A DNA stretch of 64,000 bases, from positions 124,001-188,000 of the forward strand of contig CAVPNH010000003.1 of assembly GCA_963706755.1 (NCBI GenBank). The letters are read 5' to 3'. A model generated the notes under the pieces. That model saw only the letters and a program-made list of their open reading frames with translations, did no database searches and was not told where the DNA came from. The position numbers and the translations under genes were made by a program. This document shows, in pieces, positions 17,944 to 24,876 of the stretch. Position 1 is the stretch's first letter. The number at the start of each line of letters is the position of its first letter. The DNA comes from RPQJ01 sp963706755. Lineage in GTDB: Bacteria > Pseudomonadota > Gammaproteobacteria > Steroidobacterales > Steroidobacteraceae.

Positions 17944-18522
17944 TCAGAAGGTCGGTGGCGTGCTCGCGGAGACGATCTCGCAGGGCTCGCTGCCGGTGTT
18001 GCGGAAGCGGTGCGGGATGGCGCTCGTGAAATAGTAGGCGTCGCCGGGACCGAGCACCCGGGTCTCGCCGCCCACCGTGAGCTCGATCCGGCCGCGTACC
18101 ACGACGCCGCCCTCCTCGCCCTCGTGGCGCAGCATGTCCGCGCCGGTGTCGGCTCCCGCGGCGTATCGCTCGTGCATGACCGACATGGCGCGATTCGCTC
18201 GGCGCGCGGCCACGAGCCGGAGGGCAACGCTGCGGTCACCGAGGTCGGTGAGTTCGTCGCTGCGGTAGAAGACCTGCGGGCTCGCGGAGAGGTCGAGCGT
18301 GAAGAACTCCGCGATGGACATGGGGATGCCATCCAGGACCTTCTTGAGCGAGCTCACCGACGGACTCACCCTGTTCTGCTCGATCAGGGAAATGAGCCCG
18401 TTCGTGACCCCCGCGCGCTTGGCGAGTTCGCGCTGCGAGAGTCCGTAGATGGTGCGGACGGCGCGCAGGTGGGCGCCGACATCGATGCTCAGGTCCGCCA
18501 CAGGGTGTTCAATATCCTGCAC
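17944..18522 (-). CDS. puuR: XRE-family regulator with C-terminal cupin domain, PuuR-like
   Basis: Repressor-like protein with an N-terminal helix-turn-helix (GLSQRELAKRAGVTNGLISLIEQNRVSPSVSSLKK) and a C-terminal cupin domain (EGEEGGVVVRGRIELTVGG, then LGPGDAYYFTSAIPHRFRN) expected to bind a small effector. PuuR of E. coli has this architecture and controls putrescine catabolism. It lies upstream of pta-ackA and divergent from an omega-aminotransferase gene, so both may be targets. I use a GTG start at 18522; a TTG at 18573 would add 17 residues. Other XRE-cupin regulators of amine or amino-acid use are possible, so the symbol is tentative. Confidence 0.78.
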   Translation of the reverse strand: MQDIEHPVADLSIDVGAHLRAVRTIYGLSQRELAKRAGVTNGLISLIEQNRVSPSVSSLKKVLDGIPMSIAEFFTLDLSASPQVFYRSDELTDLGDRSVALRLVAARRANRAMSVMHERYAAGADTGADMLRHEGEEGGVVVRGRIELTVGGETRVLGPGDAYYFTSAIPHRFRNTGSEPCEIVSASTPPTF

Positions 18523-18557
18523 AGGGAAAGCGTAACTGCCCGAAGTTTCGACGTCAT

Positions 18558-18586
18558 TTGAGGGTCGTGTCAATTTTTCTTATCAT
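18558..18586 (+). promoter_or_regulatory. Promoter candidate for the second omega-aminotransferase
   Basis: TTGAGG (18558-18563) and TATCAT (18581-18586) are separated by exactly 17 bases, and the ATG follows 31 bases later. It lies in the divergent region shared with the PuuR-like regulator, where an operator would be expected. Confidence 0.5.
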
Positions 18587-18616
18587 CCATGGGTCACGCA
18601 CCCACCGGACGGCTCC

Positions 18617-19945
18617 ATGTCCACACAGCACCCGTTAGACCGCGCCGACCTCGAAGCCTTCTGGATGCCGTTCACGGCCAATCGCCAGTTCAAGGCGAAG
18701 CCGCGCCTGCTGTCGAAGGCTTCGGGCATGTACTACTGGACGCCGGAAGGCCGGCAGGTCCTCGACGGAGCCGCGGGCCTCTGGTGCGTCAACGCAGGCC
18801 ACGGCCGGCGCGAGATCACGGAGGCCGTGAGCCGCCAGATCGCCGAGATGGATTTCGCGCCGGTGTTCCAGATGGGTCACCCGGGCGCCTTCGAACTCGC
18901 GAACGAGGTCGTGCGCTGGCTTCCAGCCGGGATCGACCACGTGTTCTTCACCAACTCGGGCTCCGAGTCCGTGGACACGGCGCTCAAGATCGCTCTCGCG
19001 TATCACCGGGTCCGGGGCGAAGGGACGCGCACCCGGCTCATCGGCCGCGAACGCGGCTATCACGGCGTCGGCTTCGGCGGCATCTCCGTCGGCGGCATGG
19101 TCAACAACCGCAAGTTCTTCGGCGCGCAGCTGCCTGGCGTGGACCACCTGCCGCACACGCACGACCTCGCTCGAAACGCCTACACGCGCGGGGTGCCGGC
19201 GCACGGCGCGAACCTTGCCGACGAGCTCGAGCGCATCGTCGCCCTGCACGATGCGAGCAACATTGCCGCCGTGATCGTCGAGCCGGTCGCGGGCTCGACC
19301 GGCGTGCTGATCCCGCCGAAGGGCTACCTCGAGCGGCTGCGCGAGATCTGCACGAAGCACGGCATCCTGCTCATCTTCGACGAGGTGATCACGGGCTTCG
19401 GCCGCCTGGGCTCGCCGTTCGGCGCCCAGCATTTCGGCGTCGTGCCCGACCTGATCACGATGGCGAAGGGGCTGACGAACGGCGCGATCCCGATGGGCGC
19501 GGTCGCGGCCCGCAAGGACATCTACGACGCGTTCATGCACGGGCCGGACGGTGCGATCGAGCTCTTCCACGGCTACACCTACTCGGCGCACCCGATCGCC
19601 TGCGCCGCCGGCCTCGCGACACAACAGGTGTACCGCAACGAGGGGCTGCTCACGCGAGCGGCTGAAATCGGCGACTACTGGGCCGACGCCGTGCACTCAC
19701 TGAAGGGGCTGCCGAACGTCATCGACCTGCGCAACCTCGGCCTCATCGGCGCGGTGGAACTCGAGTCCATCCCGGGCAAGCCGGGGGCGCGCGGTTTCGA
19801 CGTGTTCGTGCGCGCCTTCGAGAAGGGGCTGCTCGCTCGCGTGACGGGCGACATCATCGCGCTCTCGCCGCCGCTCGTGATCGAACGCAAGCACGTGGAC
19901 GAGCTCATCGGGAAACTCGCCGAGGCGATCCGGGAAGCGGCCTGA
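18617..19945 (+). CDS. Class III omega-aminotransferase, beta-alanine/putrescine:pyruvate type
   Basis: PLP-dependent aminotransferase of 442 residues. It has the family start FWMPFTANRQFKAKPRLL, the cofactor loop FFTNSGSESVDTALKIALAYHR, FDEVITGFGRLGSPFG with the PLP aspartate, and Schiff-base lysine K284 in TMAKGLTNGA. The sequence resembles beta-alanine:pyruvate transaminases most, but members also take omega-amino acids and diamines. Its divergence from a PuuR-like gene suggests a job in degrading a polyamine-derived product such as GABA or beta-alanine. It is followed by heptamer repeats and a strong terminator, so it is probably monocistronic. Confidence 0.82.
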   Translation: MSTQHPLDRADLEAFWMPFTANRQFKAKPRLLSKASGMYYWTPEGRQVLDGAAGLWCVNAGHGRREITEAVSRQIAEMDFAPVFQMGHPGAFELANEVVRWLPAGIDHVFFTNSGSESVDTALKIALAYHRVRGEGTRTRLIGRERGYHGVGFGGISVGGMVNNRKFFGAQLPGVDHLPHTHDLARNAYTRGVPAHGANLADELERIVALHDASNIAAVIVEPVAGSTGVLIPPKGYLERLREICTKHGILLIFDEVITGFGRLGSPFGAQHFGVVPDLITMAKGLTNGAIPMGAVAARKDIYDAFMHGPDGAIELFHGYTYSAHPIACAAGLATQQVYRNEGLLTRAAEIGDYWADAVHSLKGLPNVIDLRNLGLIGAVELESIPGKPGARGFDVFVRAFEKGLLARVTGDIIALSPPLVIERKHVDELIGKLAEAIREAA

Positions 19946-19952
19946 GGAAGAA

Positions 19953-19980
19953 GCGGATAGTGAATAGCGGTTAGCGGATA
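19953..19980. repeat. Heptamer repeat block B
   Basis: Four tandem 7-bp units, GCGGATA, GTGAATA, GCGGTTA, GCGGATA, begin 7 bases after the aminotransferase stop. Same class as the blocks at 3657-3684 and 50543-50563. Confidence 0.6.
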
Positions 19981-19998
19981 GGAAGGCGCTGCCAAAGA

Positions 19999-20034
19999 GA
20001 AACGCCCGGCCTCCTTGCGGAGACCGGGCGTTTC
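19999..20034. terminator. Bidirectional rho-independent terminator
   Basis: Hairpin with 16-bp arms GAAACGCCCGGCCTCC and GGAGACCGGGCGTTTC (one mismatch) around a TTGC loop. It lies between the convergent aminotransferase and TorF genes and, having A-rich left and T-rich right ends, should stop transcription from both sides. Confidence 0.85.
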
Positions 20035-20063
20035 CATTTCAGGACTCGAGGTCGGCTCGACTC

Positions 20064-20796
20064 TTATTCGTCCTTCCAGGGGAACGTGGTCGAGACCTGG
20101 AAAATGGCCCGGGCTTCGCTGCTAAGGACGTCGTCCTTATACGTACCGTTCCACAGTCTTCAGATCGCTGCCGTCGACCCACTTGAGCGCCATATCGAAG
20201 TGCTTCCATGTGTAGGTCACGCCGACCGACCAGTCCATGTAGCTGCTCTGGCAATCATCAGTGATGGGGTTCACGTAGGCCGCGGTAATGCCGTCGCCAT
20301 TGCTGTAGCCGATGTGGCCCGTGAGGCCGAAGTTGGCCGGCAACGGGTAGGTGACATTGCCCTCGAAGTACCTTGCGTTGGTGCCGCTGTAGCCGGCGTA
20401 GTCCCAGGCGTACCAGGCCTTGGCATCGAAGTACTTCCAGCCCACGCCAAGATGCGCTTCGGGGTAGTTGCTGCTGCCCGCATTGACGTAGGTGTAGTAG
20501 GTGATGCCGAGGTCCCAAGTGACGTCCTCACCGCCACCCCAGCCCGCGTAGAAGTCCATCTCGATGTTCGGGTCGCCATTGCCGAAGTCGACGTTGCTGG
20601 CCCAGGCACCCATGTAGAAGCCGGTGTCGGCCGCGAAGTCGACGCTTGCCTGCAGCGCCGGATTCTGCGACGTCTGCGTCACGCCACGGAAATCGTAGTC
20701 CGTGGTCGCCGTAACGGTGGAAGAAAACTCACCGGCGTGCGCAGCCGAGGCCGCTGCCAGCAGCGCGATCGCCACGAAGCTCTTAGTCAATTTCAT
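20064..20796 (-). CDS. TorF-family outer-membrane porin, frameshifted near the C-terminus
   Basis: Secreted beta-barrel protein with a 21-residue signal peptide (ends SAAHA), then alternating aromatic strands beginning EFSSTVTATTDYDFRGVTQT, the hallmark of the TorF (Gcw_chp) family. As read, the frame stops at 20137 after DLKTVERYV. One frame over, the DNA continues as YKDDVLSSEARAIFQVSTTF followed by PWKDE and a stop at 20064, which is the family's expected end with its aromatic C-terminal strand. A single-base frameshift near 20140-20150 therefore breaks the gene; either a sequence error or a recent mutation. The ATG at 20796 has a GGGGGAT ribosome-binding site. The solute it passes is unknown. 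Confidence 0.8.
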
Positions 20797-21016
20797 GCCA
20801 GATCCCCCAAGGTTGCTCAAAAACAACATATTCAACCCGCCCAATAACGAAATAGTAGCAGAATAGTCACGGAAAATACCTGCACATCGGCACCCGGCCG
20901 TTGGGCACAGAGATAGCAGGATTCATGCCAAGCTGATTTCGGCAGGAAACGGCGGATTTCCGCCGGTCGCCGCACCGAAGCGGCGCACGCTGGCGAACGG
21001 TCGCACCAGGATAATT

Positions 21017-21029
21017 GGTGCTTGGCACC
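21017..21029. repeat. GGTGC-TTG-GCACC palindrome, copy 2 (variant)
   Basis: GGTGCTTGGCACC flanked by ATT/GAAT in the 258-base gap between the TorF and cupin genes. It differs from the other copies at the centre only. The rest of the gap shows a weak extended -10 (TACTAT on the minus strand, 20857-20852) that could serve the TorF gene, and nothing else recognised. Confidence 0.5.
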
Positions 21030-21054
21030 GAATATCAGCCGGAGTGCGGGCGGC

Positions 21055-21435
21055 TCAGCCTGGCGCCGGCGGCTCGTAGATCGCGTAGAACTTGCGGGCC
21101 GGCTCGAGGACTTCCCACACCCCGCGGAAGCCGGCTGGCATGACGAAGCAGTCGCCGGGACCGAAGATCCACGAGCGTCCGTGCTCATCCGAGATGCGCA
21201 CCCGCCCCTCCGTCAGCACACAGAGCTCGTTCTCGGTGTACGAGACGTGCCAGGCACCCTTGCCGCTGCGCCAGATCCCGCCGAAAAACCGCCCGGTATC
21301 GTCCGTGTAGAGGTTCCGGACGTGCTGGTCGGGCACGGGGCTGCCCGGGACGAGGCGCGCCGGATCGAGGCCGAGGGCTTCCTCGCGGCCGCTGAATTCG
21401 TCGACCTTGATCACCTCGGGTCCGAGATCGCTCAT
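21055..21435 (-). CDS. Small cupin-domain protein
   Basis: A 126-residue single-cupin protein. The beta-barrel signature is visible as WHVSYTENELCVLTEGRVRISDEHG and then FGPGDCFVMPAGFRGVWEV, typical of the DUF861-type cupins that include ureidoglycolate hydrolase relatives and EutQ-like proteins. Only one histidine of the metal-binding set is obvious, so activity is uncertain. Start chosen at the ATG at 21435, which has GGAGG eight bases upstream, over the longer frame. It sits tail-on to a phosphoribosyltransferase gene on the same strand. No specific substrate can be proposed. Confidence 0.7.
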   Translation of the reverse strand: MSDLGPEVIKVDEFSGREEALGLDPARLVPGSPVPDQHVRNLYTDDTGRFFGGIWRSGKGAWHVSYTENELCVLTEGRVRISDEHGRSWIFGPGDCFVMPAGFRGVWEVLEPARKFYAIYEPPAPG

Positions 21436-21486
21436 TGCAGCCTCCTCACACCGGGCTCCGTCTTCCGAGCGTAGCACGCGGCCCGG

Positions 21487-22203
21487 TCACCCCGGCCCCG
21501 CCGCCTTTCCACTCGACTTCGCAAGCAGTTCGGTCACTTCCCGGTCGGAGGTCTGGTCGAAATCCCGGTACCACTGGCCCACGGCGCTGAAGTACGGCGG
21601 AGTCTCGAGGCAGTAAACCTCGTCTGCGAGCGCCGCAATCCTTTCTCGCGCCTCGACCGACGCCACGGGCACCGCAACGACCACCCGCGCGGCGCCGAGC
21701 GCCCGCAGCGCTCGCACCGCCGCCTCCATGGTCGCTCCGGTGGCGAGGCCGTCGTCCGCGACGATCACGGTCCGTCCCACGACAGACAGCGGCGGGCTCG
21801 TTCCGCGGAACGCCCGTTCGCGGCGCTCGAGTTCCGCGAGCTCCTGGCGTCGCACCTGCTCGAAAGCCTCCTCGCCGCCGGCCGCGTGCCGCATCACGTC
21901 CTGGTTCAATACAATCGCACCGCCGCTCGCGATCGCGCCCATCGCAAGTTCGGGCTGCCAGGGCAAGCCGAGCTTGCGGACCACGAGCACGTCGAGCGGG
22001 AGGTCGAGCGACCGGGCGATCTCGCTCGCGACCGGGACGCCTCCGCGTGGCAAGCCGAGGACGATCGCATCGCTTGCGCCGCTGAACGACGCGAGCGAGC
22101 GCGCAAGCGCGCGCCCCGCGTCCACGCGATCGTCGAAAATGCGCGGCACCTGATCGCTCCAGCGTCCCGGCTCCATGTTCCGCGGCGCCGCGCGGCCTGT
22201 CAT
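21487..22203 (-). CDS. Phosphoribosyltransferase-domain protein
   Basis: Type I PRTase fold of up to 238 residues. The PRPP-binding loop VIVADDGLATGATMEAAVRAL is clear, and VLGLPRGGVPVASEIARSL with VLVVRKLGLPWQPELAMGAI matches the stand-alone PRTases often found with dienelactone-hydrolase or erythromycin-esterase domains in stress loci. The catalytic substrate is unknown; it may degrade or salvage nucleotides. The start is uncertain (ATG at 22203 or 22176). It diverges from a COG2187-type kinase gene across a very short gap. With a PRPP synthetase paralogue 1 kb away, a link through PRPP is plausible. Confidence 0.78.
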   Translation of the reverse strand: MTGRAAPRNMEPGRWSDQVPRIFDDRVDAGRALARSLASFSGASDAIVLGLPRGGVPVASEIARSLDLPLDVLVVRKLGLPWQPELAMGAIASGGAIVLNQDVMRHAAGGEEAFEQVRRQELAELERRERAFRGTSPPLSVVGRTVIVADDGLATGATMEAAVRALRALGAARVVVAVPVASVEARERIAALADEVYCLETPPYFSAVGQWYRDFDQTSDREVTELLAKSSGKAAGPG

Positions 22204-22243
22204 TCGCGCAAGTACCTAAGTGCTATTCTGGTCCCTATCCAGC

Positions 22244-23281
22244 ATGGCGCCCATGTGCAGCCCAGCCCTCACGCCTCCACCCGGCCCGCCCTCCGACGGG
22301 CCGGGCAGCCTCGCCGAAAAGGTCTCGTACCTCAGGGGACTCTGCGGCCCGGGCGACGAGGCAATCGAGACTCACTTTGCGTGGATCTTCCTGGTCGGGG
22401 ACCGGGCGCTCAAGCTGCGCAAGCCCGTGCGCCGCGACACCATGGACTACGGCACGATCGAGGCGCGCCGCGTCGATTCCGAGGATGACGTCCGGCTCAA
22501 TCGCCGCCTCGCGCCCGACGTGTACCTCCGCACGCTGCCGCTCGTGCGAAATGTCGATGGACGTCTGGCACCCGGCGGTCCCGGCGAGATCGTGGACTGG
22601 CTCGTCGAGATGCGGCGCCTCGACCGGCGCTGGTTCCTCGACGCGGCGCTCGAGCGGGGCGAGGTGCGCGCACCGATGCTGGAGCGGGTGGCGGACATGC
22701 TCGCTGCCTTCTACGCATCGGCAGCGCCCGCGATATCCCGCCCAGGCGAGCTCGGACCGCGGCTCGCAGCGCGGGCCGCCGCCAACACGCACGTGCTCGT
22801 GGACCTCGATGAGACGCGAGCCGCCCGCCTCGCCCGGCTGCAGCACTCCGCGCTCGCGATGCTGGGACCCGTGCTCGACGCAAGGGCGACGGGCGGCTGC
22901 ATCGTCGAAGGGCACGGCGACCTGCGGCCGGAGCACATCCTGCTCACGGAACCGCCCGCCGTCATCGACTGCCTGGAATTCGACCGCGACCTGCGCGTGC
23001 TGGACCGGGCGGAGGAACTCTGCGTGCTCGAACTCGAGTGCGCGCGCCTCGGCCACGCCGGCACGGGCCGCTGGCTGCTGCAGGCGTGCCTCGAGCGGCT
23101 TGCGGACCGCCCGCCTGCCGGGCTGCTCGACTTCTACCGCAGCCACCGTGCTGCCCATCGGGCGAAGCTCTACGTCTGGCGGGCGGCGGAACCGGACGGC
23201 GGCACCCCGGAGCATTGGCGCGCCCGGGCCGCGCAGTACCTCGACACCGCGCTCGAATCCGCCGCGAAGGCCGCGGGCTAA
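22244..23281 (+). CDS. Aminoglycoside-phosphotransferase-like protein, COG2187 N-terminal type
   Basis: Protein-kinase-like (APH fold) protein of about 345 residues. The start of the domain reads FAWIFLVGDRALKLRKPVRRDTMDY (ATP-site lysine region), and the catalytic loop is GHGDLRPEHILL with the metal aspartate in VIDCLEFDRDL. It corresponds to the first half only of the two-domain protein at 24877. The ATG at 22244 follows a TGCTATTCT extended -10 at 22221-22229, which makes the ATG at 22220 an unlikely start. Its substrate is unknown. The last 4 bases overlap the end of the convergent PRPP synthetase gene. Confidence 0.72.
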   Translation: MAPMCSPALTPPPGPPSDGPGSLAEKVSYLRGLCGPGDEAIETHFAWIFLVGDRALKLRKPVRRDTMDYGTIEARRVDSEDDVRLNRRLAPDVYLRTLPLVRNVDGRLAPGGPGEIVDWLVEMRRLDRRWFLDAALERGEVRAPMLERVADMLAAFYASAAPAISRPGELGPRLAARAAANTHVLVDLDETRAARLARLQHSALAMLGPVLDARATGGCIVEGHGDLRPEHILLTEPPAVIDCLEFDRDLRVLDRAEELCVLELECARLGHAGTGRWLLQACLERLADRPPAGLLDFYRSHRAAHRAKLYVWRAAEPDGGTPEHWRARAAQYLDTALESAAKAAG

Positions 23282-24276
23282 CGGCGCTTCGGCTCCAGTT
23301 CCCGCAGCGCCACGACTGACTCGCCGCTGCAGATGCGGCGTATCGCCTCGGCGTAGAGACCCGACACCGGCAGCACCACCGGGGCGCGGTCCCCCGCGCC
23401 GTCACCGATGCGTGTCGGCAGGATCGAGTCCGTGACGATGAGCCGGTCCGGGCCGTCCGGACCAAGCAGCTGGCGCGCCTCGGGCAGGAAGACACCGTGC
23501 GTCGCGAAGGCGTACACCTCGGCCGCGCCCGCTGCGCGGCAGGCCCTGATGCCGCGCATCAGCGTCGTGCCGGCGCTGATCAGGTCGTCAACGATGACCG
23601 CGCGCGTGCCGGCCACGGGCCCGATCACCTGCTCGCCACCGCTGACCACCCCGCTGCTGCGCCGCTTCTCGATGAGCGCGAAGCCGATCGCGCGACCGGT
23701 GCGCGATTCCAGGATTTCCTGGACGCGCTGGGCGCGCTTGGCGCCGCCGATGTCCGGGGAGACGATGCACACGGGCGTGTCCCCCGCCTGCGCCGCCAGA
23801 TGCGTCGCGAGCAGGGGCGCCGCCTCGAGGTGATCCACCGGGCAACGGAATGCGCTCTCGAAGGCCGCGAGGTTGTGGGCGTCGAGGCCGATGACGTGAT
23901 CCGTGCCCACGGCCTCGATCAGCTGCGCCGCGTAGCGCAGCGTCACCGGGTCGCGATCCTTCGTCCGCCGGTCCTTGCGCGCGTAGGCGAGGTACGGGAC
24001 GCAGGCCGTTACGCTCGCAGCCCCGCCGTCCTTGAGCCCGGCGATGAAGAAGAGCATGCGGCACAGCCGGTCGTTCGCACTGCCTGCGGCGTCGCCGCTC
24101 AACGACTGCAGGACGAACACGCGACGTCCGCGCACGCTCACCATCGGTCGCGTCTTGTGCTCGCCGCCCTCGTACTCGCGCTCCTCCATCGGCGCAAGCG
24201 GCACGCCGAGCGCGGCCGCGACGCGTTCACCGAACGCGCGCGAAGCCTGGGGCGCGAAGAGCAGTGGTTCGATCAT
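23278..24276 (-). CDS. PRPP synthetase-family protein (second copy)
   Basis: Ribose-phosphate diphosphokinase homologue of 332 residues. It keeps the ATP-site segment CVPYLAYARKDRRTKDRDPVT, the metal-site D-x-H replaced by GLDAHNLAAFESAF, and the PRPP loop AVIVDDLISAGTTL. The canonical essential prs lies at 50554. This copy is divergent and resembles the shorter-loop, non-allosteric type that accompanies thymidine-phosphorylase or PRTase genes in some bacteria. It stands between two kinases and near a PRTase, so a dedicated PRPP supply is plausible. Activity is inferred from fold and motifs only. Confidence 0.8.
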   Translation of the reverse strand: MIEPLLFAPQASRAFGERVAAALGVPLAPMEEREYEGGEHKTRPMVSVRGRRVFVLQSLSGDAAGSANDRLCRMLFFIAGLKDGGAASVTACVPYLAYARKDRRTKDRDPVTLRYAAQLIEAVGTDHVIGLDAHNLAAFESAFRCPVDHLEAAPLLATHLAAQAGDTPVCIVSPDIGGAKRAQRVQEILESRTGRAIGFALIEKRRSSGVVSGGEQVIGPVAGTRAVIVDDLISAGTTLMRGIRACRAAGAAEVYAFATHGVFLPEARQLLGPDGPDRLIVTDSILPTRIGDGAGDRAPVVLPVSGLYAEAIRRICSGESVVALRELEPKRR

Positions 24277-24322
24277 GGCGCCGGCGCCGCCGGGCCCGCG
24301 CGAGGCGGGCCCGGACGCGGTC

Positions 24323-24676
24323 TCAGGACAGCGTCTCGCGCCGCTTCTCCTCGTTACGGAGCGTGGACATGCGCTGCTGCAGTTGCCGCTTGGCCGCGTC
24401 GAACGCGTCGCGGATCACGACGTACACGTCCTCGTGGCCGTCGCGGTCCGGGCGCTCCATGTCCACGACCACGTCCTCGCCCGGCAACGCGAGCTGGACC
24501 TTGACGTTGAAGACCTTGCCCTGGTGGTGATGCCGGTGGGGTGAATCGAGGACGACGCGACAGGAGGTGATCTTGTCGCTGAACACGCCGAGGTGGTTGG
24601 CGAGATCGCGCACCCTGACCTCGACGGCTTCTGAAGTTTCCATGTGACGAAAGGTGATTTGAACGGGAATGGTCAC
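24323..24676 (-). CDS. Short HPF/RaiA ribosome-hibernation factor
   Basis: Ribosome-associated inhibitor of 117 residues with the S30Ae/HPF fold: IPVQITFRHMETSEAVEVRV at the start, then HRHHHQGKVFNVKVQLALPG and VYVVIRDAFDAAKRQLQQR. The basic HRHHHQ stretch and arginine-rich tail fit binding to 16S rRNA near the decoding centre. It lacks the C-terminal dimerisation domain of long HPF. I use the GTG at 24676, which has AAGGGC ten bases upstream and gives the normal family length. It follows the stress-type PRPP synthetase in orientation but is divergent from the kinase gene at 24877. Confidence 0.8.
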   Translation of the reverse strand: MTIPVQITFRHMETSEAVEVRVRDLANHLGVFSDKITSCRVVLDSPHRHHHQGKVFNVKVQLALPGEDVVVDMERPDRDGHEDVYVVIRDAFDAAKRQLQQRMSTLRNEEKRRETLS

Positions 24677-24876
24677 GATAGTTGCCCTTCTGATGTTTCC
24701 CGAAGACTCAAGCTCATTCTCTTGCCGGGCCGGCCTGCCACCATAAGTATTGCACACAGGGACTCGGCCCCACGGCAACAAGGTTACACTTGTCGGAAGG
24801 CCGCAGGTCAAGCCCGAATTCATTGCGATCGCGTGATTTGAGAGCGCGGTCCGGGCCCCGGTCCAGGCGGCCAGCC

